In this document: positions 36,340 to 51,200 of the stretch, piece by piece
Numbering within the stretch: the first letter of the stretch is position 1
Layout of the letters: the number at the start of each line of letters is the position of its first letter
Assembly: GCA_902702965.1 (NCBI GenBank)
Contig: CACRXP010000394.1
Span: 517,520-581,519, forward strand
Direction of reading: 5' to 3'
Source: Spirometra erinaceieuropaei
Lineage: Eukaryota > Platyhelminthes > Cestoda > Diphyllobothriidea > Diphyllobothriidae
Length of the DNA stretch: 64,000 bases
Program-made: the position numbers and the translations under genes
The notes under the pieces: generated by a model
What the model saw: only the letters and a program-made list of their open reading frames with translations
Database searches by the model: none
What the model was told of the DNA's origin: nothing

Positions 36340-39300
36340 GTCTGACAAAGCTAGGCAGCCAGTCTACGTTCGCTGCACGCGACCGGATCGGGTACCATGT
36401 TGCATCAAAGAACATGCTTCCCACTGACGTGAGACCTACATATCCTGTACGTGAGTCAGGTGATCTAAAGCGTGTGACCAAGGGGTTTATGGGTTTGGTG
36501 GGACGAGGCTTGGTGATGGAGCTTGGACTGCGGTATTTCCCCGCTGGTTTCTACGATGCCTCATTTGACCGTTTAGCATTGCCATCTAACGTCCATTTTA
36601 AAGCATCTGATCACCAACTTTTATTAATTTGCACCCCTTTTTGAGGCTTGTTTTTCATATCCAAACCAGAGGCCAACTGCTACCTTCTACCAATACGAAA
36701 TCCCTAGCTGTAGAAGCCAGAAATAAAACTGTCAAGTTTATGATATGCGAAGCCCGGCGGGGTTCAACCAGGAAAATACTAAAAGACGAACGTGTTCGCT
36801 CCATCTCCGTGCTTTACCCGATTGTAAAATCAGTAATCTTTAATTCCACTTGTTAAAATGGTTAATTTCTTTCAGAGAGGAATGGTATGTTAATATTCTT
36901 GAAAACCTATATTCGTTTACTGGACACCTTTTCGTATTTGCGAAACGATAGCTCTTATAGAACATGAGTCATTTCAAATTGGACCTTCCAGGACTACGAT
37001 TAAAAACAGACTGCGCCCCCTATTCAGAGGTGCCCGGCTTGTCCATCTGTTCCGTTTAATACCACTGACCAGATAACATTCTGCTGTTTGAATTCCTAGA
37101 CACATTAAGCATGAGCTTAAAGTTCAAGTTAAGGCTTGGCATGTCTCTCCGCGTTCCGACCTCTGTAACCCCCGTAGAACGCCACCAGAAATTAGTCTCG
37201 TTTTTTCCTCTTATTAATTTGAAGTGTGCTTTGTCTGTAAGGCAACATCTAGACAGGGCTGTCCTCTCACCACTTCGTTCCACCTGAATCTCATTAGCAT
37301 CACGTGCCTCTCTTGGTTTTGTCAAAATTGAAGTACCTTTCGGCTCAGTCAATGACACTAAAATCGTCCGGCCAAGAAAAGAAGTCCCAGTGCATTAATA
37401 TATTACTTTTAAACTGTACGGAAGTCAAATCAAATCATCTCTTTAAAGCTTACTGTTTGCTTCTTTGAAACATTTGCTGAGGATGAACTGCTTCATCGGA
37501 TTGAATGTCCGGGGTCTTACTAACTTAAATATGAACATGATTAAAAATTGCATGACTGCAGAACGGAGTACGGACGACTCCGTGTTGTCTTAGAGCTCCA
37601 GTCAGGAACTCCAGTGGAGGTTCACCCGGCGGGCGGTGACCAGTCTAGGGGAAACGTTAACTACAAACGCATGGTGATTTCTAGCCTATTTCCCGTTCTT
37701 AACTGGTCATAACATAATCGCTGGAAGGAAAACTCCGGGGATTTATTCCTTGTGAATTTGAATATTCCTAATCGAAACTGAGAGGATGAAGGCCGTAGTT
37801 CACGCAAAAGAATCTGTGACTGGAGTGCTTAGCGTCCAGGTCACAGGACCAATAAGCAATATGTGTCCATTCCATATCTCTAGCCCATATCAGTAGCATA
37901 CTGAAGGAACAGGTGATTAGCTGTTAGTGCTTTGGGTGACTGTTCCCCATCCCACTTGGGGGACATAATCCTTCTTGATACATTTGAATCATCTGGAGCT
38001 GCAACACAAACCCGAAAATTTCTCGGCTGGGTGATGTAAGACAGGATCTGTATCTGATTCACAGCATTGTTTGTTCAACTGATCTTAAGGAATTACTCAG
38101 CCATATGTTTCCCATGGTCTAGCTTCCCCCAGCTGAGGTCCTCGCATGTATCGCAGTAGGTGGCGAATGCGAGAAGTTTTTAAAGGGAACACGGACATGT
38201 AGAATTGTCAGTCGGCTGCATTTTCGATATACCCGGGGCCAAAAGCGTCCACGCATACCTATGGCAGTCATGCGGCAATATCAAACAGAATATATTAACT
38301 GATCAATCTGAGTTTGTTTTCGTCAAGTATAAATTCTACTCTCCTCAAATGCGTCTTATGGAGCCACTGCTGTTACGTCAAGATCTGCATCTTAAACGTT
38401 AATACTGCAGAGCTGCGTCTCAAGCTTTCTTTCCCTCCACTTAATAAACACGGATTGAGCCCTTAAGAACGCTGATAAAAACAATTTTCCAACCCAGTTT
38501 AACGGTTGTTCTTCTCCAAATCTGTCAACATTATTCGTTTAGTTTCTATCTCTCTCTCTCTCCAAAAGTTTTGGCCATTATCGACTGCGAACTATTTAGC
38601 ACACCAGCAAATACATATAGCGTCGATCTTATTGAAATTCGTTACAATTTATGGTCGCAGTCTTCTCCCTAACCCATGGCCTTCCCGGTAGTAATTATTC
38701 CTTCAAAGATTAGGATTCTTCAGAACTTGACGTTTGATTGTTACTGGAGATTTGGTAGACTTTCGAACTCAGGCTACCACTTTTCCCTTGCCATTCACTA
38801 TTGGGCACCTCTCGGTTTCTGTGCTGGATATTTGTTTTTATCTAGCGGAAACTGAATCCCTTTCCTTATCTTTTTGAGCTGTCCACCAAATACACTCGTT
38901 CAACTGGGAAGTTCAGCAGTTAGGATATCGAAATCTTTCGCATATCCTGAGCTATGGCGCTTTAAAATATTTTGACTAAAAGGTGGATTACTTCGAAATA
39001 ACGGTGTTAACCTTCAAATAAAGACCAGTGAGCCTTCTTCGCAGCATTGTACTAACATTTGGCTCTGAAAACCACTTAAAATTCACGTCTTTTTCTTTTA
39101 TTGTTCTGCTGACGGACCTGAATACAATAAAAGTAGATGACGGACGGGGTTAAACCTTCATACACCTGTGGACAAATATTTATTTCGGAAACCATCAAAT
39201 CTAAAGCTAGAAACTCCAATTGCATGACGGAATTTCGGAATTAACCGTTTACTTATCATTTTGAAATGACTATTTACCCTACTGGGACTTTTGATTTATT

Positions 39301-40265
39301 AAAATTTCGGTGATTTATAAACACTTGTATAAAATGTGCAAATCAACCGGATTTTAGGGGGGAGGGTTGCCTGTCGGTTGTGCAGGTGCTGGACCTCCGC
39401 ACACGCAAAATGTTTTGATTCAGTAGCGCATAGTTCTTCGGTTCTTATTAAAAGGTTAACATAACAGTACATAGGGAGGCGCGTGTCGCGTTAGCAAGTG
39501 AATGACGACAAGCGGGTCTGTGCATTGCACATGCGTGCATGAATAAATCCCACCATTCCCGGACGGCCAGCACTATCCTAGATCACATTCTGCTGGCCAC
39601 CTAAGTACATATCCTCGCCGCCAGTGGGATGGAAGGGGAAAGAATCCACAGCAGGGTATGAAGCCACTATCTTATGATTCATCCACAAAATGGCAAGTTA
39701 TGCCCCTGTTAAGGGGAAGAGACCGGGAAGATGAATGACTGCCGCGTTCCAAAATGTGCTCGCCTTTTCGTCGAGGCAGCGGCCGCAGCAGCGCCAGCAG
39801 CAATGACGTGAAGTGCGTCGAGAAACCCCGACAGCGGCTCTACCAACAGCATTAATGGTTAGTCGTAACTGATGATTCAGACGTTCGAGCGCGTGTAAGT
39901 CGCAGCACCAGAATTCGGTACAATGGTGAGATATCAAAAGTGGCTTGTATGATTCGGGAAGGCCAACTAACCGCCAGCAGTATTATGTGAGGAATAATGA
40001 TTGCTCGTTTTCAAGGGAAGTTTTCAAAAACTAGCGGCGTCCCGAACACGCGGTTTTCATTTTATCTACTGAGACCACTTTATGAGTTTTTAGAGTATGT
40101 GGTGGCTTTTATGAGTAATAGTAAATTATATGCGCAGGACACCGGGTTTGGCCATTCTTTACACAAAAGACCTTGTCTGAGAGGCAAGACGAGTGTTGTG
40201 TTGGATTTTCGCCGCTGTGCAGCGTAGTCATGCGGGGTTAAGCTTCTAATTATGTCCCAGACGTT
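36340..40265. other. no recognisable gene
   Basis: AT-rich sequence with scattered short open frames. A short CT-rich tract occurs near 38551. Nothing supports a gene or element. Confidence 0.5.
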
Positions 40266-40269
40266 TCCG

Positions 40270-40920
40270 TATGCTAAATTGCCCCGCACCTGTTAACTGG
40301 CCGGCTCGGACAGTGGATTGGGCCTGGGAATGGGAAGGCAGAGTGAGGTCAACGACTCAGAGCATTTTCCCCACTATAAACAAGCTGACGCGCTTGAAGC
40401 CATCACGGTGCACTAAAAGCCGTGGCTGGGAAGGTTGCCAACTGACGGGATAAATTGGACCTCACAGCCGGCCCCGGGCTGCGTGTTTGTGAGGAGCAAC
40501 AAGCTGGTGGTCCAAGAGTTGGGCTGCAATGGCTCCTTCTTAATGTGGCCTTTATCGCACTCCCAACCCGTGGTATCCGAGTCCGGTGTGACGCCACGCC
40601 TAGAGGCAGCTTTAGCCACGTCAGTCCCTTTAGCTGTTGGTTAAAATCCTGATTATTTGCTGCGTAGACAAGGGGGTGCAGAGTGGGACGCCAAGGTGCG
40701 GGTTCGAGCGCGCCATTCATTTTCGCCCTCGCCCGCCTCCGGTCTTCTTGACTCTGTCTTGACATCGGGTCCAGGTGGGGAGTGGGGAAGAGAGAGTGCG
40801 GTAGATGATACGCAAGCCTATATTCACCATAAACTAAATCACGCACAAGTCACCGTGCCTGCTTCCCCTCTCATTGGAGCACATGGTGGACATCGTCGGC
40901 AATGACGGTCGAACTATCGT
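40270..40920. repeat. dispersed repeat, GC-rich copy
   Basis: More GC-rich than its surroundings, with a tRNA-like B box (GCGGGTTCGAGCGC, about 40698). Its right end (GGAGCACATGGTGGACATCG, 40877-40896) recurs inverted at about 42230-42255. Open frames on both strands overlap heavily and look like composition artefacts. Confidence 0.45.
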
Positions 40921-43900
40921 GTGTTAAATCCACTTAGCAAATTTTCCTTATACATGCCTAGAAATTCTTAAATGAACTCGACAAAGCACGTGGCTGGGAC
41001 CCAATCACATACTCGTTGAAAAAATTAAGGCCCAAACCCAAACCTTAAATTTAACCCTAATCCTAGCATAAACTTACCCGGAATTTGGCGTAAATCACCC
41101 GGTATTGCAGGGGTTCCTGTTTCCGTGTTCTATCGGAGGGGTAGGACACATAAACGATCCTTATCGACTGTTCTAAATTAGGCGCCTGTCCGCACAAAGC
41201 ATCCGTGCTGCGCTTCCTGCCGCAGTACACTAGAACTTAGATGCGACGATGTGACTACTAGCAGTAAGCAAGCGACAGTCAAGTCAGCGCTGGTCTTAGT
41301 TTTTTCTACTGGAAATGAGAAAGACCCAGAACTTTACAATGGACCACCCAGAGTGCCCACATCCATTGGGGGGCCTAACTTTTATACCTCAGTGCTGGTC
41401 GTGGAGGGGCTGTGCGCGACCAGTTTCGACAATCGTCAACTGCTGCTGGGGTAGTAATTGTCTGTGAAACCAAATCCGTCCAGGTATTCGCAGTCGAAGC
41501 TATGATTTTTTGGTGTGCCATACCAACACTCACTAACTGCAGCGGAAAGTACTTTACTTCAGGTTTTTCGAGATGATGACTGAATATGAGGTTACTAGTA
41601 AGGAAGCCTCTAGTTCATTCTGACTGTTCTTATGTAAATGCTTTATGGAGAAAGTTATATCCATGTTGAAATATAAAGTATCTCACAAAAAGCAGTCTTA
41701 TTATATAGTGCTGCTGACCGTTCTATGCGAACAAAACAGCAAAAGTGACTGGGTGTAGTAGACGGGCTTACAAATTGAAAGGATTAGACAACGGAAATTG
41801 CGATGTTTATTAATGCATCATTGTATGTTGCCTTTAAGTTGATCATATTTTAAATCACCTATGTGAAGCATTTTCTTCACTGATTTCTGCGGTTGCTGCA
41901 CGTCCGATAACTCCCTAAGAAAGATGGCATGCATACATGCTGCATTCATTTTGCTTTCCACAAGTTCAGATTTTATACATAAAAGAGTGGAGTACTTTGG
42001 CTTGAAGTAAGTCCACAATCACATGGACACTTTGAAACAGTCTGTAGTTTCATGATATTGATGCTACAAGGCAATATTCCGTGTATTATGTATGAGAGAG
42101 TCCTGTGTAAGTGGAATTAGTAAGAAAAAATACGGATCCAGTATTACAGGGATGACAATGCGAACTTCCCAAAATTACTAACCCTACAACTTGCTTCTCT
42201 CTTTCGCGCGACAGTTCGACCGTCGTCGCCGACGATGTCCACCGTGTGCTCCACAACAAGGTGAAGCAGATACAGGACGTTCGACGAAGACATCACTTCC
42301 TTATAGATGCGCGTGAGGAAAAGGAGTGTGACCGAATTCAAATGGGTATTGGAATACAGTGAAAAGTATTGCATTACATGGGAAATGACTTACCTAAACC
42401 AACTTTATGCCGGTGGTCGGAGATACGTTCAGATGAACGGTATATCGTAACGTGTGATTTACTTTGGGCTCATGTCTCTTCTTGATAGAGATCACAATGT
42501 AACATATGCGGTAGTTTCCGCGCACGCTGCAGTCGACTCTTCAGTCAGGATTTTCAACAATTTCCTATCTTTGATGAGTCGCGACTCCAAAGTTTCGGCG
42601 TAACCTAACGAGCTTCTGTCGGACTCTTTTTCGAATTCTGTGAATCCTGTTCCCTGAGATTTTATTCCCTCTTGTTGTTCTTCATAGGCTCTTTACCTGA
42701 GGTGTTACAGTCACAGACAAGACGGCAGAACTGTGGGCCGCCGCTGTTGACTTCTTGTTCTAATCCTCCGCTCACAGCTGCTAGCGAAGTATAGATTTTC
42801 TCTGGTTTCGATTTTTATATCTTCCACCATTCTCCGTATCCTCTGTAATTTCGTGTCAGGCCTCAAACTTTTGGCCTGGAGATTGGAGGTCAAGTAGACG
42901 ATGCCAGTAAGGGGCGAGTCTAACAACCTCCGACTGAGCATGGGGCTGATAATGCGACTTATGAACAAAATTCGAATAGCAGGTCTTTAATTCGGGTCAA
43001 AGTTTCACTTGAAGCAGCAACCATGTGAGGCGTTGTAACCACCACATAAGGGTTCGAACTAGTATTACGTAAGTGCTGATAAGAAAATAAAAACTAATCT
43101 GGATAAGCGGTATACAAAGGGGATGCATACATCAGCATATGACATGTATCTTGGACTTATTTTGGAATCATATTTCTGCTAATTAAACATGTTCACTTTT
43201 ATCTGTTGTAAGCCACATGGAAGAACTCATACCAGATGTCAGTTAGCACAGACGCACTGTTCAAATACGCCGCAAACAAATGCGAATAATACTATACGCT
43301 TCTATTTATGCCTGCAATCGAAAATATCAAAATATCATTAAATTTTTCTTAAAGTAGAAGAATTACTCAAGTCTGTTTATTTGAAAGGAGGTATGTCTGC
43401 TGGTCGAAATTCTTTTAACCCCTTCAAAAGGGAAAATAAATAATGAAAGTTGACTTATTTTAATCCAACCATTTAAAATCGCGTTTCGCAATCAAGTACC
43501 GAAAGAAATATGACTCTCTCAAAAAACAGAGTGAGTGGAATTACTATCTCAAAACGTGTACCATTCTAGCTGAATGTGAGTGCAAGGTTAAAACTCAACG
43601 GTAGCCATTATTTAGTTTCCCACAGGGAGGTACGCACCAAATGAAGTTTTATCAGTCAAGCCTCGGGGTTGCGGCTGCATAGCAAAAGTTCTTTTTACTC
43701 CTTACACGTCTTCATATATCTCAGTTATGACAGGACGGACCCAAAAAGTGGGCGGCCAAAATAGCGGCAAAGTTAGAAACACCGAAAGACCAGAAAGTTT
43801 TGATGCTTCTTAGATAATCAGCTTCTCTCTTGTTCTATAGACTCTGAAATTGTTAAAAACGGCAGACCGAACGCAAGTGAGAATATTTCCGGAACCCAGT

Positions 43901-44616
43901 CGAGTACCGGAAGTGAAAAAAACCTTAGAGGGAGCAGGAAAGCAGAAAGATGCTTCAGCAAACTAGCGTGGCATTAATTCACACCAAATACGATCCTCAA
44001 CGATGAAAGCTGGTTCCCAGCAACTGCGTCCTATAAATACTGCAATCCTTGTGCTTCCATGACTCATTATCTGCGCCAGTCTCTGATGCTTGGTCCGAGT
44101 GAGAATCTGAAATGTCAGACCAAATAACTTTTTGCTCCAGTGATCACAGCTTTTTTCTTCGGAGTAACTTCATGGCCGCGTATCAATAGCAGTTTTGGAT
44201 CAAATCTTATGCTCAATTCGTCGTCGTACCTAACTTGACAGAAGTTCCTGCTCAATCGAACTGTTACACTTTTCAAGTTCTGAAACTATTTTTGATGAAA
44301 TACTTCAAGGTACCTGAAAAAGTAATAGTTTCTTGAAAAATGAATTGAGGTTAGATTTAGTAGGGTTGATCCTCATTTCCTCGCGTGGCAAATCTCTGGA
44401 AAGTCAGTAGGTATATGTTCTTCAATATATGTTTTTACCACGAGGAATAGGACCCTTTCGTTCAATGAGAGCTAGCACTTGCTAAGCATTTCCGAATTTA
44501 ATATGTCCTGAGCTCGTCTGCACTCCCCCACGGAGATCGTTTTGTCTGCGATAGAAGTGTGTATAGAATAATGCCGTCGAATGCGCCAAAAAGTCAGTAG
44601 CCCGTGCTTTTTACAT
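40921..44616. other. no recognisable gene; small inverted match to 40.9 kb
   Basis: Besides the inverted repeat piece at 42180-42260, only AT-rich sequence without coding signal was seen. Confidence 0.5.
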
Positions 44617-45608
44617 ATGGTAGGTGGGCTCACTCATGAAATGTCAACCGAAATTCTGAAATGTGTTTTCGTTTTGGAAAGATCAATTAAGCAGGGTTGT
44701 AAAACTAGTCAGCCTGCAACATAATTCGATAATATTTCAGTTACCTCAATATGCCGGCTTTCGAATGACTTCTTTTCTGACTGCATGCAAAAACTATACT
44801 CTGTAAAAAATGACTACGTATGAGGCATGCATTTTGCTTATTGATTTTCGATGTCTTAAAAATTCAATTATAGTTCGTAGAAAACATGTATAAAAATATT
44901 AACTAATTTGCTCATTCGGTAGAAAATCACGTCTTCTTCCAATTTTATACTCAGAGGAAGGGTATAATTCGACTTTCAAAAACTTTGCCAATTTCCGAAT
45001 AGTTTTGAATCCGACCTGCCATTACACTTGAATTCAGGGTTTCCAGACTACAACCCATATATTTTCTGCGCACGGAAAACCGTACATTTCTCTATGGTAT
45101 TAAGAGGAGACCATATGGGATTCATAAAATTTGGCAGCTTATTTGATCCATATTGTTAACTTTACAAGCCACACTATCAAATTCAGAGACACGATGTTTT
45201 TGAACGGCCATTTTACGGTTTAGATAATCTCACAATTAGCGACCTTTTAAAGACCGAATTATGCCCTTCCCCCGTGTGTAAGACTGGAAAAAGACGTAGT
45301 GTTCTACCAAATGAATAAAAGAATGAATATTTTAATTCATCTTTTCTATGAAATATAATTTAATTTTTAGGAGCATCGAGAATCAATGAGAAAAATACAT
45401 GCTATATAAATAATCATTTTTACAGGGTATATTTTTCTCATGCAGCCGGAAATAAGTTCGGTCAAAAGCCGACATTCTGCGGTAAGTGAATTATTATAGA
45501 ATTGTGCTGCAAGATGATTAGTTTTACAACCCTTCTTAATTAATCTTTGCGAAACGAAAATGCATTTCGGAATTTCGGTTGACATTTCATGAGTTAGCCC
45601 ATCTACTG
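44617..45608. mobile_element. MITE-like element, old copy
   Basis: Long inverted arms: the CTCATGAAATGTCAACCGAAATTC-type end at 44631 is matched inverted at 45566-45592. Internal sequence follows the 47-48 kb copy. Terminal bases are eroded and the TA flank is not intact. Confidence 0.65.
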
Positions 45609-47277
45609 CAACTCCTGCCTTGGCGGAGCAAGCGGAGAGTTTGTTTTTCTGCACTTCACGAAGAACACAGAAGAGGAATGTCATATCGTTCCTTAAAAGT
45701 GCTGCCGTTTAGACCTCATTGCGCTGACCTGGACGATTTTTATCCAGGCCAGGCGACGTTCAGTCATTCATTTTTTTGTCTTCTAGTCAAACTTATGTCG
45801 TCAGCACTGCAACCTGAGGACGCGTTTCGACATTTTTCCCAGCATTGTTGTCCTCGAAGCTGGGCTTATACTGCCACCCTTGTTTATTTTTCCAGCATTG
45901 GAGACATGTTTTAACGGCGCTGAAATATTTTAGTTGGTTTCGCGGGTTATCCGCAATATTTCCTATCGGTCATCTTAAATCTTAACAGTGCAACTTACGC
46001 GATGAAGCAAAGCTGGTTGCGTCTTTGAAAAGGCACCGTGAAAATAACCTGAGCTTAGGGGGCAATCCACAGAGGAAGTAATTTAAACGGTAGGGTTTAT
46101 AACCGAGAGGACTTAAATGCTTGTCTAAATAGACGGATACTTCCTATCGAACAAGATTTACCGTACGTCCAGATTAATTTCTATCCAAAAAGTCCTCTGG
46201 GGACTTGAACGTATCAGGAATATCAGAAAGGCGTTCAATCTATAATGCGCTGCTCTCGCACTTTGCTGCTAGTTGCGATATTTTTTTCAACTACAGTACC
46301 GGTTTTGGGGATATTCCCACGTAGTATTTTTCTCACTGAATTTTGTTTCGGATCTGACATTGAGATTCCATCCCTTCTCGAGTTAGTCAGTGCGTCGTTG
46401 AGTGGGTAGGACGGATTTTGCCTCTCTTTTCTCCGAAATCACCAGTTCTTACAGAAACTATCATTTACTGGCAGTTTTATGATGGATTTTACTGAAAAAT
46501 ACCCTAGGTTATACAGTGCGCTTATTGAGTGTTTAGATAAGAAGCCACCACAAGCACCTTCTTGGTTATTGTGGCGGCTGGAGCCACTTTCAGTGTGGCC
46601 GTTATAACTAAAAAAACTACGTTTGAGTCCTAGTCCATCGGTGCGCAATAGGCAACGCTAGTCTTCATCTTCGTTCCTCGACCTTCCGCCAGAAACAACT
46701 GCTAGAAACCCACCAGAGGGACCTATGGAGTGCTTAAATCTATCCATGTTTTTTTCTTATCTCCGCCTATGTTCCGTCACTCGTGCACAGTGATTTAAAA
46801 CTTTCAGTACTCAAGCATACAAAGCATAATTCGTGTGTAAGGCTGTAATACGGATCAGCCTAGAACTTAATCTACAGTACATTCCCATGCGCCGGACTGT
46901 CCATTTCGGCTGGGCAGCTGCATCGGCTTCTGAAAGTTATAATGAGGGAGAAGTATCACTAATTAATTTTTTTCCACGGCTTTTGAACTTCCGTATGTGT
47001 CCAGTCACATTCCATTGTATTCCTAGTACTCATTTTTCAGGAAGCTACGCAGTTTTCCACACTTGAATAAAAAAAACTAGAGTACGTCTGTTAGCTTTAA
47101 ATTCCTCCGCTGTTGTGGCGTCTTTTAAGACGCCCATGTATTATAATAACGAAATGCGTAATAGTATTCTTTTAAGTATGTGACTTCAGTAGCATGGTTT
47201 CCTATTATTTTGAGAGCGCCTGCCGACCTCTTTAAAGAACCACAAAGAATATGTGAACTCGCTCTCGAGAGATTATA
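45609..47277. other. no recognisable gene
   Basis: Nothing identifiable between two MITE-like copies. Confidence 0.5.
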
Positions 47278-48255
47278 CAGAGCGTGACCTATCTCATGAA
47301 ATGTTGGCTGAAATTCTGAAATGCGTTTTCGATTAGAAAGGATTACTTGGTCGCGGTTGTGACACTGATTATCTTAAGGCATACTCTTATAACATTTTAG
47401 ACTCGACAGGATGTCGGCTTTAAAATGCACTTCTTTTCACTCTCCTGTAGAAAGCGTGCTCGGTAAAAAATGACTACTTAAGTAGCATGCATTTTCCCCA
47501 TTGATTTTCGATGGTTTTGAAAATTCGAATATATCCTAAAGAAACCACAAACAAAAATAGGCTTTCTTTTAGTCGATCAATAGAGAATCACGTCTTCTTT
47601 ATATTTTATACTTAGGTTTTAAAAAAGTTTCTAATTATGAGACTTTTTAAGACCGCGATATGTCCATTCACATAGCATCGTACCTGGCCGTTTACCACTG
47701 CTCCTCATGAAATGTACAACATGATCCGCATCCATTGCAAAATTTTATGGACCCTGTATGATATCTCTTTAATGACATAGAAAAATATGGGATTTTCTTT
47801 ACGCGGAACGCATGCACCTTGTAGAGTGTAATCACTAAGCGCTGATGCAACGAATCATCAGGCTCCAAATTTTTCGGCATTCAGCAAACTTTTTTAAAAC
47901 CTAATTATACTGCTTCCTTAAGTATAAAATTTAAAGAAGACGTGATTTTCTATTGATTGACTAAAAGAAAGCCTATTTCTGTTAGTGGTTTCTATAAAAT
48001 ATATTTGAATTTCCAAGACCATCGAAAATCAATGGGAAAAATGCATGCTACTTAAGTAGTCATTTTTTACCGAGCACGCTTTCTACAGGAGAGCGAAAAG
48101 AAGTGCATTTAAAAGCCGACATCCTGCCGAGTCCGAACTGTTATAAAAGTATGCCTTATGATAATCAGTATCACAACCGCGACCAAGTAATCCTTCCTTA
48201 TCGAAAACGCATTTCAGAATTTCAGCCAACATTTCATGAGATAGGTCACGCACTG
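47278..48255. mobile_element. MITE-like element, best complete copy (long TIRs, TA flanks)
   Basis: 978 bp. Arms 47278-47640 and 47885-48255 are inverted copies. Ends read CAGAGCGTGACC at the left and GGTCACGCACTG at the right, each flanked by TA (47276-47277; 48256-48257). A TA target and CAGT-like termini are typical of Tc1/mariner-type non-autonomous elements; assignment to that superfamily is inference. No transposase is encoded. Confidence 0.8.
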
Positions 48256-49550
48256 TATGGTCCGCATTTTAGGAAACTTTCGAACTTGTGATAACATTTG
48301 TCTTACTCAAAATATGCGGAATTTAATAATATTGCCGAATTCAAGATTTTTTCAAGTTATTTTACAAAAGCGGCTGGGTGGACACTTAGCCAAAGCCACT
48401 ATTCCATCATATATGATTTGCCCATCTGTAATGTTTCGTGTAAATCGGGATTGTAGCCGCACGTGAACGCTTTTAGATCTCTTTGCTTTTTTGCAGCGGG
48501 AGAAAATATAAACCTGTTTTGTCTTCGACGACTTCTGTCGTTGCAGGTTTGCTTCCATCCCTAAACTAATGTAAACATTCTAAGGAGTCCTTTATGAGTT
48601 TCCACGTACACTGTAGACACAAAAGGAGAGACTTTATACAAATTGATCTTCCCGTCTAGGTAGTAAGTAGTCTTCTTTTGCCCCTACACTTGGGACCTGC
48701 CTCTTCTCATACATGTATGTAGGTGGATGACCGTGTAGCTAGTTAGCATATTTTGGCTTAATCAGGTTATGAATCATAGATGCCTAGGAACGCTAAACAG
48801 AAAACTTTGCAGAACCAGTGTGGCGTATAAAAATTCCCGGGTAGGATTCGATTTCGTCGAAGAGTCGCCTATTTTTGATTGCAGCAAACTCAGTCTGCTC
48901 ATGCTGAGGAATTTGGAATGAAGTGGCCTTACAAAGACAAAGAAGTGCTTAGTAAGAACCTCCACCACGTCGGAACATAAGAGTTGGGAATTACCTTTTC
49001 ATGGTTTTGCAGTTGACTACGTTATAATTTTAATCTGACCGCATTCATTACTCAAGTATAGTGATATCGTCTCTAGCAGTCCGGAATATCAGTACGTACA
49101 ACACCACCATTGTTTTTGGTAATACGCATGCTCCCGAGATTAGTTCAGCTGAGGTCGCCACTATACTGTTGAGCAGGCGCTTGCGGCACCGGTCACCTGG
49201 ATACACTCCTTTTCTCCCATCCGTTAGTGCTGACAAAGGTGTAATGTTCAAGAACCACTTCAAGTTCTAGAGGAGCAATGCGGGGCCCTGTTTTGAAATG
49301 ACGGTTTCCAAGTTGATTCGCATGGTAGGTACAGATTTGAATTTAATATTTTTGAACTGACCCTAGGACTAGACGATGGGAAATGTACTCGAATTTTGTC
49401 AGTGTCCTTTAAAAGTGACCCAAAATGCTTTTGCGGTATCATCGCCATGACCGTAAAATGCTTTATTTGAGGCCACGTTTTCATACTATACCCCGGCGGC
49501 GGCAGCGAAAAGTTTTGCATTTTCCCCGCCCTTTCTTTTTTTCAGTTGGA
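48256..49550. other. no recognisable gene
   Basis: Only short unsupported open frames were seen. Confidence 0.5.
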
Positions 49551-49551
49551 A

Positions 49552-50220
49552 GCAAATCACGTGATTTTTGCATTTTACAACCGAAGATAGGGCATATCTA
49601 GGTTTTGAAAGAGTCTCCCAATTCACCAATAATTTTATGTCAAATCTATCTCATTAGCGTTTGGCGATTTTGGTCTACAAGGCCTATACTGTCCGCGTAA
49701 GGAAAATCCTACATTCTTGTATGTGTTTATGAAGATGCTATGTAGAATTCATAAAATTTTGCAATGGATGCGGACTATGTTGGATACTTCATGAAAAGTA
49801 TTAATAAAAATAAAGATATGAAACTCTTTGAGTGAACAGTGCACGGTCTTACAAAGTTGCATAATTAGAAACTTTTAAAGCCAAAGGATACCCCTTCTTA
49901 CGCCATAAAATGTACAGAAGGCATGATTTGTTAGCAAATGAGCAAAAGAAAGCATAGTTTGTGCATGTTTTCTATAAAAATATTCGAATTTATAAGGCCA
50001 GCAAAAGTCAATTTGAAAATGCATACTACATACATAAGTAGCCATTTTTTTACCGAGGTCGAAAAGAAGCACATTTAAAAGCCAAAATTCTGACAAGTTC
50101 ACATATTCTAGGATTATACCGCATGTTAATTAATATAACAACCCCACCTGAGTAACCTTTCCTAATCTAAAATGCACTTCGGAATTTCGGCTAACATTTC
50201 ATGAGATCAGTCACTGACCG
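49552..50220. mobile_element. MITE-like element, left arm truncated
   Basis: The internal part and right arm match the other copies (GCAATGGATGCGGACTATG; CATTTCATGAGATCAGTCAC). The left arm is largely missing. Confidence 0.65.
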
Positions 50221-51200
50221 TAGTGAGAGTTCAGTAATTCCAGTGGCAAGATCGTTTGATTTAAAATGCGAGTCTAGCTTGCGTTCGAAATTGGGCTGCG
50301 TCGGTACATGGACATTGGCTGATGACGGACACTTTGTTGTTTTTAACTGTTTAAGTTTACATTTCTGAATCCAGTAGTCTGAAGGAAGTTGTAATGATAT
50401 TGCAAGGCTGCTTGATGTGAACATGCTCTGACCAAAATATAATGTCAGCACTAAATACCGATCTCCTATCATTGACCCTTTGATAAACCTCGAACTCATC
50501 AGTCTGCATTCGGAGCCATTGCTGGATTATCGACTGTCCAGTCTCTTGCGATCGTGCAGAAAACACTTGCATGTGGTAAACAAAGATGAAACAATGGGTG
50601 AGACTCCGCAATCTTTAATTATTGTTGCATCCAGCACCCGGAAGCCAAAACAGTTGTCTACCTCGGTCAGACCATTCCAGTCACAAGGTTATGGATCTTT
50701 TAAGCTATTCCTCATTGACCGACAAAGGAGGTGACGCAGGGATTTTGACATTGAACTTTCGGTAGAACGTATGTTAGAGCCTATCTAAGTTGTTGCGATG
50801 CAGCTGGCGTCACAGGCTGTATTGCATAGTTCTGGTTATTAATTATTCGCCCATTGGGTCTTTGAGTGCATGAGTCCCTGTGGACGCGGGAGCTTGAACC
50901 GCTTTGTCTTGTTAAAACGCCTACCTGAGTAACTTGTGGGTTTTGGAACGGACGAGTCACTGATAACCGCACTCAAGTAGGGGTCGCCAAGTAAAAATTC
51001 CCCTACTCTACTTCGCAGCATTGTGAAGGATGGTCGGTGCGTACCAGTAGAATCGAATTCACCAGCCTACGATTGTATATTTGTTAGATGTGAAAGCTGT
51101 TTTATCTTTGTTGGATTTTTTCTTATCATCCATCACCCCTTGGAGTCCGGACTAACCGACAGCTAGATAAAAAGTGACAGCTCTTCTTCCCTAGCAAGCC
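50221..51200. other. no recognisable gene
   Basis: No motif or RNA gene was recognised. Confidence 0.5.

Noticed and set aside
40403..40846. 147-codon minus-strand open frame
   Set aside because: Overlaps several open frames on both strands in a GC-rich repeat; no recognisable domain.
41030..41080. AACCCTAA-like units suggesting interstitial telomere sequence
   Set aside because: Only one or two imperfect units, no tandem array.
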